Below the pieces are notes generated by a model. It did no database searches and was not told the DNA's origin. It worked only from the letters and a program-made list of their open reading frames with translations. The translations under genes and the position numbers were made by a program. A stretch of DNA of 28,958 nucleotides from an uncultured Eubacteriales bacterium (GTDB lineage: Bacteria; Bacillota; Clostridia; Monoglobales; Monoglobaceae): positions 1 through 28,958 of the forward strand of contig CAJKEB010000021.1 in assembly GCA_905198865.1 (NCBI GenBank). Reading direction: 5' to 3'. Below, piece by piece: positions 16,301 through 23,832 of the stretch. Each line of letters begins with the position of its first letter. Within the stretch, counting starts at the first letter, position 1.

Positions 16301-17169
16301 GAAAGACCGATGAGTACGGCAAGACCTATTCGCTTATAGGTCAGCAGAAGTATAAAAAGACTCCGGTATGGATTTCGCTTGAAAAGAGCGGTAATATATT
16401 AACCATGAAGTATTCGCAGGACGGAGCCGAGTGGATTGAAGTAGGCACAACCGAGGCGGAGGATTTGAACGATACATATTACTTCGGCGTGTTCGGCGCA
16501 TCGAATGAGGAATACAAGATTTCAGAGTTTAACTTAAGCGAGTTTAAGTTTGACACGAATCCGTCAAGCGCCTATGTTGACATGACCGGCTATGAATGGG
16601 CAAATGAGGCGGTAAATGCCCTGACAGCTCAGGGAATAATCGAGGGCGATGTTGACGAGTTCGGCAACAGATACTTTATGCCGTACTATGACATTAGCCG
16701 TGCTGAGTTTGCCAAGATGATTGTCGGAGCGTATAAAATGAAAAAACCCGAAGCACAGCCGCTACGCGAGGCATCACCTGTTCAGTTTGCCGATGCATCC
16801 GCGGCAGACGAGGCATGGTATATTCCGTACATTTATGAAGCTTATGCTTACGGTCTGGCCGAGGGCAGCGAAATTACGGATTACTATACAGGCAACACAC
16901 TCACAGTATTTCAGCCGGGAGGGCTTATAACCCGCGAGGAAATGGCGGCAATGCTCTGCCGTGCTGTCGGAGTTGATACGGCTTCGTACACCGCAGACAG
17001 TACATTCTCGGACAGCGGCGAGGTCTCGGATTGGGCAAAACCATATGTTGCCGCAGTGCAGGTAAATGGCATTATGCAAGGTGACCAAAATAATTGTTTT
17101 AATCCTTTGAATTTTGCCAATAGAGCCGAAGCCGCACAGGTCATTTATAACTTTTTACAACAGAAATAG
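13390..17169 (+). CDS. Cell-surface pectate lyase (PL1-like) with three SLH domains
   Basis: Second exported pectate lyase, 1259 residues. A signal peptide ends near residue 29-30 (CVFAA). The PL1-type beta-helix spans about 51-395, opening with FPGAEGGGKYTTGGRGG, with Asp173-His174 (ILDHCSTSW) and the RxPR motif SRLPR (Arg238, likely catalytic). A Ca loop (DTDRDGMPD, 416-424), an Ig-like domain (467-554), a DUF1349/LamG-like sandwich (563-755), a second Ig-like domain (763-855) and a second sandwich (860-1056) follow. Three SLH repeats close the protein (about 1061-1118, 1131-1194, 1204-1256; DISRAEFAKM, ITREEMAAML, ANRAEAAQVI). These should bind pyruvylated secondary wall polymer and hold the enzyme on the cell. 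The gene begins 28 bp after the first lyase, with AGAGGGA upstream, so the two share a transcript and look like a tandem duplication with exchanged C-termini. Confidence 0.93.
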   Translation: MNRNPNLKRIASLVIAIAMALCTVPCVFAAEQSENSALMTPEQAKAADLAAFPGAEGGGKYTTGGRGGEVYHVTNLNDDGEGSLRDAISRPNRTIVFDVSGTIHLKSALRLEQPNITIAGQTAPGDGICVGDYNIVIAADNVIIRYMRFRPGDISHAENDAVFARYNKDIILDHCSTSWSTDETMSLYGVANTTVQWCVISESLAMAVHAKGRHGYGGIWGGANTTYHHNLVATHTSRLPRYYAANNSHPEFKGSADNDMVNNVIYNWGFNNAYGGEGVTVNVINNYYKSGPITNNYVLDRIWNPATGIYYFSGNVLEGNAEVTNDNLKGVDYGENSTPVFPDEPVYDYLIPMDNIDTAENAYAKVLEGAGAIIPKRDSYDAKVINDAKNGTGRSINNENEVAGWPELNSAEAPTDTDRDGMPDEYEDKNGLDKNNPEDGKAFAANGYTNLENYLNNIVETAAVPANPEVTLNIDNNSIYNYGETITLTASAKAQSGRSIKKVEFFRNDELLGTDETAPYSIEYTGAPEGIAYMSARAVDSAGEATLSEIKVINVNYTDSVGDWQTMDIGEATMPGSYSYHDGQYTVKSSGLIGAGNEFNVMDGDEGTDAFSFMYKQADTNSVISASIDSVSKLNNNCVSGIMVRDELTETSDFVMLNYEHEKGGAGISFVYRLNGKYNKKFLRIAELPRYVKLVKVGNTVTGFHSPNGVDWEYFDTVEMNFSGTDYAGLAQDGNKETNQISTYSWGRFSDLSLENYGTNTIPDIALNTGKKDADSFTNKGQYYDYEMIDLKVTSSELNTSDRMEVYVDGVLNKAFDTPQEYVTLDQMQAGNHYITAVIYDADGAKNSATQNIGVSQFERSWNIAEIHYPKDVQEPGSTIRHGAFAESGDSLKIYGTGYGIEGVENEEYPYMYTEMSGDFKASFKVEAQELAEYDQMGFVLRNSLETSVDGSTDGTSYAAYFQQYNGELFRKTDEYGKTYSLIGQQKYKKTPVWISLEKSGNILTMKYSQDGAEWIEVGTTEAEDLNDTYYFGVFGASNEEYKISEFNLSEFKFDTNPSSAYVDMTGYEWANEAVNALTAQGIIEGDVDEFGNRYFMPYYDISRAEFAKMIVGAYKMKKPEAQPLREASPVQFADASAADEAWYIPYIYEAYAYGLAEGSEITDYYTGNTLTVFQPGGLITREEMAAMLCRAVGVDTASYTADSTFSDSGEVSDWAKPYVAAVQVNGIMQGDQNNCFNPLNFANRAEAAQVIYNFLQQK

Positions 17170-17280
17170 CAAATTAAATGATTTTAAAGCGCAATTTTTA
17201 TGTAAAAATCACAAAAAACTTGTAAAATGTATTATGTTTAAAGTTTTATTGTGAATTTTGCAAAAATGGACTAATAAATC

Positions 17281-17309
17281 TTGATTTATTTGTGCAAATC
17301 GTATATAAT
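17281..17309 (+). promoter_or_regulatory. Promoter of the oligogalacturonide transporter genes
   Basis: TTGATT (17281-17286), 17 bp, TATAAT (17304-17309). An 8-bp perfect inverted repeat, AATAAATC-TT-GATTTATT (17273-17290), straddles the -35 and could be an operator. Start would be near 17316, so the ATG at 17292 lies upstream of the mRNA start and cannot be used. No convincing terminator of the lyase gene is seen in 17170-17272. Confidence 0.7.
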
Positions 17310-17372
17310 ATATACATCAAAAATATTATCTGGGCAGAAGCCCAAATCCTTGAAGAATGGGAGGAAAATGCT

Positions 17373-18407
17373 TTGAGTAAAAAGGAGAAAGCAGCATCGG
17401 CTGCGGTTGCCGCAGACAGCGGCAAAAAAGAAAGTAAGGGCATCGTTGGTTATTTCAAAAGAGAATGTGCCAAGTTTGGCAAAGGAAAGTTCCTGTTAAT
17501 ATTGATGATTCCCGGAATTGTTTATTTTGCACTGTTCCATTATTGGCCTTTCTATGGTCTGTTGGCTGCGTTTAAGGACTACAAACCGAAACTCGGTATT
17601 TTGGGAAGTCCGTGGGCTGACAACTATGGCTTTGCTGAGTTTATCAGATTTTTCACAATCCCCGATGTATGGAACTATGTATGGAATACTATCGTATTGA
17701 GTATTCTTCACATTATTTGGTTGTTCCCGCTTGCCATTCTGTTGGCTCTGTTTATAAACGAGCTCAGATCGGCTAAGTTCAAGAAGGTAGTTCAGACAAT
17801 CTCTTATCTGCCTCACTTCGTATCGGTTGCCGCTATCTGCGGTATGCTGACATTGTTCCTGTCATCACAGCAGACGCCTGCTGATGCCGGCAGCTACGCA
17901 AACGAAGGTATTATCAACCAGATTCTTTTGAAGATTGGCTTGATAAAGCAAGGTATTCCGTTCCTCGACAGAACAGAATGGTTCAGAACAGTGTACATTG
18001 CATCTGATGTTTGGGCAAGTATCGGTTGGAGTGCTATTGTTTACATCGCTGCTCTCTCGGCGGTTGATCAGGAGCTCTACGAGGCTGCTACAATTGACGG
18101 TGCAAGCAGAATTCAGAAGATGTGGCATATTTCAGTTCAGCTCATTAAGCCGACTATCGTTATACTGCTCGTTATGCAGATCGGTAAGATAATGTCGCTC
18201 GGTGCTGATAAGGCGTTGCTTTTGCAGAGACCTGCTACATACACAAAATCACAGATACTTAGTACATACATTTACAACCAGGGTCTTACACAGGGTGAGC
18301 TTTCATTCTCAACAGCAGTTGGTTTGTTTAACTCCATAATCAACGTTATACTTGTTGTATTTGCAAACTTCCTGTCAAGAAAGCTTACAGACACAGGTTT
18401 GTTCTAA
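17373..18407 (+). CDS. ABC sugar importer permease, LplB/UgpA-like (CUT1)
   Basis: Inner permease subunit of a carbohydrate ABC importer, 344 residues with about six membrane segments (for example FLLILMIPGIVYFALFHYWP, then LSILHIIWLFPLAILLALFI). The ATPase-docking EAA loop is present (EAATIDGASRIQKMWHISV). The start is TTG at 17373: GGGAGG (17359-17364) lies 8 nt upstream, and the promoter lies just before. A Lys/Ala-rich cytoplasmic tail precedes the first membrane segment. The substrate, probably oligogalacturonide, is inferred from its neighbours. The second permease and binding protein follow closely; no ATPase gene is present, so a shared MsmX/MsmK-type ATPase is expected. Confidence 0.93.
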   Translation: MSKKEKAASAAVAADSGKKESKGIVGYFKRECAKFGKGKFLLILMIPGIVYFALFHYWPFYGLLAAFKDYKPKLGILGSPWADNYGFAEFIRFFTIPDVWNYVWNTIVLSILHIIWLFPLAILLALFINELRSAKFKKVVQTISYLPHFVSVAAICGMLTLFLSSQQTPADAGSYANEGIINQILLKIGLIKQGIPFLDRTEWFRTVYIASDVWASIGWSAIVYIAALSAVDQELYEAATIDGASRIQKMWHISVQLIKPTIVILLVMQIGKIMSLGADKALLLQRPATYTKSQILSTYIYNQGLTQGELSFSTAVGLFNSIINVILVVFANFLSRKLTDTGLF

Positions 18408-18427
18408 GAGAGGGGGATTAATTAATA

Positions 18428-19321
18428 ATGGTAAAAGATAATTCATTATCATCAATCATATTGGATATAGTTATATACGTATTTCTGATTTTACTCATGA
18501 TTGTAGTATTATATCCGATTATTTACATCTTTTCAGTATCTCTGTCCAGTTCAACAGCGTTTGAAGCAGGTAAGGTTATCCTGTGGCCGGTTGAGCCCAA
18601 TCTTGATGCTTACAAAGAAATTATTACAGGTAAGACAGTACCGATGTCATTCTTGCAGGCTGTTATCAACACAGTATTGTATACAGTGATTTCGCTTGCA
18701 TTCACAACAACTCTTGCATATCCTCTGTCTCGTGCAAAGGAAAGAGTTCCGTTCCACGGTCTTATTACAAAGCTTGTTGTGTTCACAATGTTCTTTACAG
18801 CAGGTATGATTCCTGTATACTTGATTGTGCAGAAGCTCGGTCTTCTCAATACAAGATGGTCAATGATTCTTCCGGCTGCTATTTCGACATATAATTTGGT
18901 CGTAATGCGTTCGTTCTTTGAGAGCGTACCGGTTGAGCTTGAGGAAGCTGCATTTATTGATGGTGCAAACGAGCTTACAATTTTTGTTAAGATTATACTT
19001 CCGCTTTCAAAGGCTGCGCTTGCAACAGTTGGTCTTTTCTACGGAGTATATATGTGGAACCAGTGGTTCAGTGCAATGCTTTATTTGAGCGATAGAGTTA
19101 AGAATCTGTATCCTCTGCAGTACATTATCAGACAGATAGTTATGGAGAATCAGCTTGCTGCCGAAGCAGCTGCTGCCGGCGAGCTTAACACTGTTACAGT
19201 AAGTACAGCTTCGCTTAAGTACGCTACACTGTTTATCTCCATTGTACCTATGCTGTGTGTATATCCGTTCATTCAGAAGTACTTCGTAAAGGGCGTTATG
19301 GTCGGTTCTGTAAAGGGTTAA
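18428..19321 (+). CDS. ABC sugar importer permease, YtcP/LplC-like (CUT1)
   Basis: Second permease, 297 residues with about six membrane segments and the EAA loop EEAAFIDGANELTIFVKIILP. It pairs with the preceding permease to form the channel and ends in the typical KYFVKGVMVGSVKG tail of this subfamily. It begins 20 bp after the first permease gene, with GAGGGGG upstream, so it is translated from the same mRNA. Codons favour AAG for lysine and short common codons, as in the binding protein, which fits high expression. Confidence 0.93.
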   Translation: MVKDNSLSSIILDIVIYVFLILLMIVVLYPIIYIFSVSLSSSTAFEAGKVILWPVEPNLDAYKEIITGKTVPMSFLQAVINTVLYTVISLAFTTTLAYPLSRAKERVPFHGLITKLVVFTMFFTAGMIPVYLIVQKLGLLNTRWSMILPAAISTYNLVVMRSFFESVPVELEEAAFIDGANELTIFVKIILPLSKAALATVGLFYGVYMWNQWFSAMLYLSDRVKNLYPLQYIIRQIVMENQLAAEAAAAGELNTVTVSTASLKYATLFISIVPMLCVYPFIQKYFVKGVMVGSVKG

Positions 19322-19365
19322 TCTTTTAGATTGATTTGTTTAGATTATAATAGGAGGATATTTTT

Positions 19366-21126
19366 ATGAAAGTTAAAAAGATTGTTGCGCTTGCAACATC
19401 AGTAGTTTTGGCTTCTTCTCTTCTTGCGTCCTGCGGAGCCGCAAACCGCAAATCATATGAGGAGAACGGCGAGACGATTTATACATATTATCTGAATATG
19501 TATACACAAGACAGTACAGAATATGCTGAAGGTCAGGATACTAATTTTGCTCATTTGATTAAGAATAAGTTTAACATTGAGCTTAATTATGACAGGATTC
19601 CCAGAGGCGACTGGGAGACAAAGACAAACCTTTCTTATGCGGTTGGTAATGAAGCCGATGTAACAACCGGCGGTAAGGAGCCTCAGTATAAGAAGTGGGC
19701 TTCAGAGGAATATCTTGATCCCGTTCCCGAGGAAGCATATACAGGCGAAGACTGTATACTCAAGGATTGGAAGGCTCTTTGGTCAGAAGAGGACTTTGTA
19801 AAGGTTCTTTCACTTGCGAAGAGTTCTGACGGTGAGCTTTACTATTTGCCGACTCTGAGACAGGAGAAAGCTCAGATGTGCTGGGATTACAGAAAAGATG
19901 TGTTTGAAGAACTCGGCATCACTGAATTCCCCGAGACAATCGACGAACTCTATGATGTATGTGCAAAGATTAAGGCTGCATATCCAGACAAGATTATCAT
20001 TTCTTGTAACGGTATGGGTACAACATCACCGGGTAGTGCTATCACAGGTTTCTGTCAGGCATACTGGATGCCGGAGCTTATCATGACTCAGCATTCATAT
20101 GTTGATCCGGTATCAAGTGAATATGTTCCCTATGCGCTTACAACAGATAACGCAAGAGAAATGTATAAGACAATAAAGAAGTTTAATGATGCCGGCTTTA
20201 TCGATAAAGAGTTATTCTCTATTGATAAGGATACATTCTCCAGCAGATTGGCACAGGATAACTGCTTTATTACATACAACTATGTTTACAACATTGATGA
20301 CTTTAACAAGAAGACAAAGGGTACAAACCCAGACAAGATAAGTGATTGGGCTTGGACATCAAACATGGTAACGGCATTCCCGGAGAAGGGTACTATCTAT
20401 AAGAGAGACCCGCTTTATTCAAACTGGGGTCCCGCATTCAGTGCTGGTATTTCTGAGGATATGGACAGATACAATGCAATCCTTACAATGTTCAACTGGT
20501 TTGCTACAGAAGAGGGTCAGCTTTACAATACCTACGGTGTTAAGGAAGAAGATCCTGAAGAAATGAAGCAGGGTATTGCAGACGGTAACTTCAGTTATCA
20601 TATGGAAAACGGCGAACCTGTTTACAACGAAGGCTGGTATGACGAGAGTAATCCTAAGACCGATAAGAAGGAAGACAAGACTTTGGCTCATGAATATGGT
20701 TCAATGGGTTCACAGTTTAAGAAAGAACAGCACATGTTTGATAACATCCGCGGTGAGCAGGTTGAAGCTCTTTATCAGGCATTCAGCGAAAAGCCGAACT
20801 ACTACTATTTCGAGCAGATTCCTATGAGATATACAGTTGAAGAGGAAGAGAGATTTGCTGACCTCGAAATTGCTCTCAATGCTAAGAGAGACGAGTATAT
20901 CCAGAGATTCTTCTCAGGTGATGTAGATCCTAACAATGATGCTGATTGGAATCGTTACATCTCTGATATGAACAAGGTTGGTTTGCAGGAGTTCATCGAG
21001 CTTCAGACAACTGTTTATGAGAGAACCAAGAAGGAAGTTGAAGAGGAAGAGGCTGAGCTTGCAAAGGCAGAAGCAGAAGCCGATGGAGAAGCAGTTCCGG
21101 CTGCTGAAGCTCCGGCTGCTGAGTAA
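19366..21126 (+). CDS. ABC importer solute-binding lipoprotein
   Basis: Extracellular substrate-binding protein of 586 residues, anchored by a lipid on Cys23 (lipobox LASC after a short basic and hydrophobic signal). The length is in the range of the large LplA/AlgQ-like binding proteins that take oligosaccharides. Its place behind two permeases and among pectinase genes suggests oligogalacturonides as ligand; this is inference. The C-terminal 35 residues form an acidic, alanine-rich low-complexity tail (KEVEEEEAELAKAEAEA and on) that does not look like part of the fold. AGGAGG (19352-19357) lies 8 nt before the ATG. Lysine is mostly AAG. A long stem-loop follows the gene. Confidence 0.93.
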   Translation: MKVKKIVALATSVVLASSLLASCGAANRKSYEENGETIYTYYLNMYTQDSTEYAEGQDTNFAHLIKNKFNIELNYDRIPRGDWETKTNLSYAVGNEADVTTGGKEPQYKKWASEEYLDPVPEEAYTGEDCILKDWKALWSEEDFVKVLSLAKSSDGELYYLPTLRQEKAQMCWDYRKDVFEELGITEFPETIDELYDVCAKIKAAYPDKIIISCNGMGTTSPGSAITGFCQAYWMPELIMTQHSYVDPVSSEYVPYALTTDNAREMYKTIKKFNDAGFIDKELFSIDKDTFSSRLAQDNCFITYNYVYNIDDFNKKTKGTNPDKISDWAWTSNMVTAFPEKGTIYKRDPLYSNWGPAFSAGISEDMDRYNAILTMFNWFATEEGQLYNTYGVKEEDPEEMKQGIADGNFSYHMENGEPVYNEGWYDESNPKTDKKEDKTLAHEYGSMGSQFKKEQHMFDNIRGEQVEALYQAFSEKPNYYYFEQIPMRYTVEEEERFADLEIALNAKRDEYIQRFFSGDVDPNNDADWNRYISDMNKVGLQEFIELQTTVYERTKKEVEEEEAELAKAEAEADGEAVPAAEAPAAE

Positions 21127-21169
21127 TCTGACTTTTCAAAATATTAAATTTGCAATTTGAAATTTAAAC

Positions 21170-21218
21170 ATACGTTAAGACACTGCCGAATATTATATTT
21201 GGCAGTTGTCTTGCGTAT
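21170..21218 (+). other. Long imperfect stem-loop between binding-protein and CE8 genes
   Basis: ATACG (21170-21174), AAGACA and CTGCC (21177-21187) pair with GGCAG, TGTCTT and CGTAT (21201-21218). The stem has about 16 pairs plus a G-T, with small bulges and a short AT loop. No T tract follows, so it is not a typical terminator. A stem at this place commonly protects the abundant binding-protein mRNA while letting some transcription continue; that role is inference. Confidence 0.5.
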
Positions 21219-21232
21219 TAGGACGAAAAATT

Positions 21233-22123
21233 ATGAAAATTTATGTAAGACGCGACTGTAAAACAGTAAATGAAGCCGTTTCTGAGGCAAATGCCGGCGA
21301 TACAATTATAATACCGTCCGGTGTTTACAAAGAGAAGATAAATATTTGCAAAAAGAACATTTCTTTAATCGGTGATGGATTTGTCACTGTTACATACGAT
21401 GCTGCCGCCGGAAATACCGACAGCCGCGGGATAGAGTATAACACCTTTACCTCCGCAACAGTCACCGTTGATAAATCGGCTGAAGGTTTTAAGGCGGAGA
21501 ATATCACATTTGAGAACAGTTATAACAGAATCGATTCCGGAAGGAAAGTTACTCAGGCTCTTGCAATGAGCTGTGCGGCAGACGGAGCCGTATTTGACCA
21601 CTGCAACTTCCTGGGCTGGCAGGATACGCTGTATCTCTGCGGAGAATCGCATCAGTATGTGAATGACTGCTATATTGAGGGCAGTGTTGACTTTATTTTT
21701 GGTGATGCGACAGTTTTGTTTGAGGATTGTGATATAAACTGCGTAAGAGAGAAATCTTATATTACTGCTGCAAGTACCGCCGATACTTCTGAAGCGGGAT
21801 TTGTATTTTATCATTGTTATATCAGTGCTTGTGATAACTGTGGCAATATTTACCTCGGCAGACCCTGGCGTGCGCATACCGATGGTGTGAATTCTCATAC
21901 AGCGTTTATCGAATGTACATATAATTTTGACTGTGCCGCCGAAGGCTGGCTGCCGTGGCATCTTGAGCCGGGAACCGAAGCGGACAATACAAGGTATCTT
22001 GAATATAAAAATATCGACGAACACGGACATTTGATTGATGTGTCAAAACGAGTTCCGTGGAGCAGACAATTAACGCATGACGAAGCGGAAAAATTAATGA
22101 GCTTTGTCGCTTCTAAAAAATAA
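21233..22123 (+). CDS. Pectin methylesterase (CE8), without signal peptide
   Basis: Carbohydrate esterase family 8 enzyme that removes methyl esters from galacturonan. It has 296 residues, a beta-helix, and all the active-site motifs: Gln108 (QALAM), GWQDTLY with acid/base Asp131, GSVDFIFGDA with nucleophile Asp153, and LGRPWR with Arg210. There is no signal peptide or membrane segment, and it carries 13 cysteines, both pointing to the cytoplasm. It would then act on imported methylated oligogalacturonides. I start it at ATG 21233; a TTG at 21206 is in frame but falls inside the stem-loop. The only site before the ATG is a weak AGGA, so translation may be modest. It is probably co-transcribed with the transporter genes. 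Confidence 0.92.
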   Translation: MKIYVRRDCKTVNEAVSEANAGDTIIIPSGVYKEKINICKKNISLIGDGFVTVTYDAAAGNTDSRGIEYNTFTSATVTVDKSAEGFKAENITFENSYNRIDSGRKVTQALAMSCAADGAVFDHCNFLGWQDTLYLCGESHQYVNDCYIEGSVDFIFGDATVLFEDCDINCVREKSYITAASTADTSEAGFVFYHCYISACDNCGNIYLGRPWRAHTDGVNSHTAFIECTYNFDCAAEGWLPWHLEPGTEADNTRYLEYKNIDEHGHLIDVSKRVPWSRQLTHDEAEKLMSFVASKK

Positions 22124-22153
22124 TATAAATATTGAATTATGTATTAATTTTAC

Positions 22154-22182
22154 TTGACTATTTCACTAAGTTATAATAAAAT
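22154..22182 (+). promoter_or_regulatory. Promoter before the GH28 gene
   Basis: TTGACT (22154-22159), 17 bp, TAAAAT (22177-22182), in a very AT-rich 145-bp gap with further TATAAT-like words. The leader would be about 80 nt. GGAGG (22256-22260) serves the GH28 ATG. Confidence 0.5.
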
Positions 22183-22268
22183 TATAATATGAAATTATAA
22201 AATAAATTTGGAAATAATTAACTTGATTTATATAAAATCTGAGTGTAAATATAACGGAGGTAGAACAA

Positions 22269-23747
22269 ATGAACACAATATCATCTGTTTTTGACGTAAC
22301 AAACTATGGTGTTGTCGGTGATGGAGTAACAAACAATACCAAAAAGATTGCAGAAGTAATCTCAAAGCTTGAAGAGATCAAAGGCGGTACAATTTATTTT
22401 CCGCCGGGCGAGTATGTTACTGGCTCAATTATTCTGAAGGATAATATGACTCTGTATCTTGACGGCGGCGCAACTATTCTCGGAAGCGCTGACCCCGAAG
22501 ATTATCCGCTGATAACAAACAAAGAAATCGAGGGCTACAACCGCGGCGGTCATACTGGACTTGTCGCTGCACTCAATGCAAAGAATATTACGGTTACAGG
22601 CCGCGGCACGCTTGACGGCAGAGGATATAACTGGTGGGATAACCCGAAGAATGAGCACAGACCGAGAGCGTTCCAGCCGATTATGTGTGAGAATGTCAGA
22701 CTTGACGGAATCAGCATAATCAACTCAGCTATGTGGACTGTTCATCCTATGTGCTGCCGCAATGTTACAATCGACGGTATCTCAATTAAAAACCCGGCTA
22801 ACTCGCCGAACACAGACGGAATTAATCCTGAGAGCTGTTCAAACGTACACGTTTCCAACTGTCAGGTCGATGTTGGTGATGATTGTGTTACATTAAAGTC
22901 GGGTACTGAGGACGATGTATTCCAGAAGCAGTTCCCGTGTGAGAATATCACAATTACAAACTGCACCATGAACAATGGTCACGGCGGTGTTGTTATCGGC
23001 AGTGAGATGTCGGGCGGCGTCAGAAACGTTACTATCTCAAACTGTGTCTTTAACGGAACGGACAGAGGTATCAGAATTAAGACCCGCCGTAAGAGAGGCG
23101 GAAGCGTTGAGGATATCAGAATTGACAATATTATGATGACAAACGTTTTTGCTCCGCTCACAATTAACGGCTATTATCAGTGTGGCGGTACAGACCCAAA
23201 CGATATGGAGCTGTTCAACCTCGATAAGAACCCTGTTGAGGACAGTACACCGGTATTTAAGAACATATACATAAGCAATGTTACAGCTCGTGAGGTTAAG
23301 TGTGCTGCCGGATTTATATACGGTATCCCCGAAATGCCTGTTACAAGCCTGCATGTTGACAACTTTGTATGCTCAATGACAAAGGGTGAGCACAATGTTG
23401 CAAGCGCTCCGATTATGGCATGGCACATTGAACCCAAAAAGGGTTATGGCTTCTATTGCGCAAACATGAAAGACGTAAGCTTTAATAATGTTCATCTTGA
23501 CGTTGAGAAGTCATCGTCAATCATTATTGAGAAGTCAGAGCTTGTCAAGGTCAGCGGACTTACATCAGAGGGCAGCAATACAGCCGTTGAGATTAAAAAG
23601 TCAAAGGATATTATGATAAGCAACTCTATGGTTTCACCGACAGCGACCGACTTTATCGAAACCGATTCAGAATCTAATCAGACTCTGGCGGTAAGCGGTG
23701 TTGCAAAGAGCAAGGACGATCAGGTAATCGTTAAGATTAAGGACTAA
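22269..23747 (+). CDS. Polygalacturonase (GH28), probably intracellular
   Basis: Family 28 glycoside hydrolase of 492 residues that hydrolyses alpha-1,4 galacturonosyl bonds. All four hallmark motifs are present in order: NTDGI (Asp183), GDDC (Asp204, Asp205), GHGG (His238) and RIKT (Arg269, Lys271). It has no signal peptide and several free cysteines, so it should act in the cytoplasm, most likely as an exo-acting enzyme releasing galacturonate from imported oligomers, as in intracellular exopolygalacturonases of other anaerobes. Endo versus exo action cannot be settled here. GGAGG lies 8 nt before the ATG. It has its own promoter, and uxaB follows after 85 bp. Confidence 0.93.
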   Translation: MNTISSVFDVTNYGVVGDGVTNNTKKIAEVISKLEEIKGGTIYFPPGEYVTGSIILKDNMTLYLDGGATILGSADPEDYPLITNKEIEGYNRGGHTGLVAALNAKNITVTGRGTLDGRGYNWWDNPKNEHRPRAFQPIMCENVRLDGISIINSAMWTVHPMCCRNVTIDGISIKNPANSPNTDGINPESCSNVHVSNCQVDVGDDCVTLKSGTEDDVFQKQFPCENITITNCTMNNGHGGVVIGSEMSGGVRNVTISNCVFNGTDRGIRIKTRRKRGGSVEDIRIDNIMMTNVFAPLTINGYYQCGGTDPNDMELFNLDKNPVEDSTPVFKNIYISNVTAREVKCAAGFIYGIPEMPVTSLHVDNFVCSMTKGEHNVASAPIMAWHIEPKKGYGFYCANMKDVSFNNVHLDVEKSSSIIIEKSELVKVSGLTSEGSNTAVEIKKSKDIMISNSMVSPTATDFIETDSESNQTLAVSGVAKSKDDQVIVKIKD

Positions 23748-23832
23748 GATTCAGTTTGTTAAATTAAATATTATTTTGTGCGTATATAAAAATCAAAAGA
23801 GTATTGAGATTAAAAACGAGGAGGATTTATCA

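Noticed and set aside
19325..19346. TTTAGATT direct repeat (14-bp period) before the binding-protein gene, with TATAAT nearby
   Set aside because: TTGATT and TATAAT are only 9 bp apart so no promoter is formed; an 8-mer repeat in an AT-rich 44-bp gap is weak evidence.
21365..22030. 221-codon minus-strand frame inside the CE8 gene
   Set aside because: Shadow of a gene with complete catalytic motifs; the translated sequence is rich in Cys/Ile without domain character.
22223..22251. TTGATT-17 bp-TAAATA resembling a promoter right before GH28
   Set aside because: The transcript would begin at or inside the GGAGG site (22256-22260), leaving no leader for ribosome binding; TTGACT/TAAAAT further upstream is better placed.
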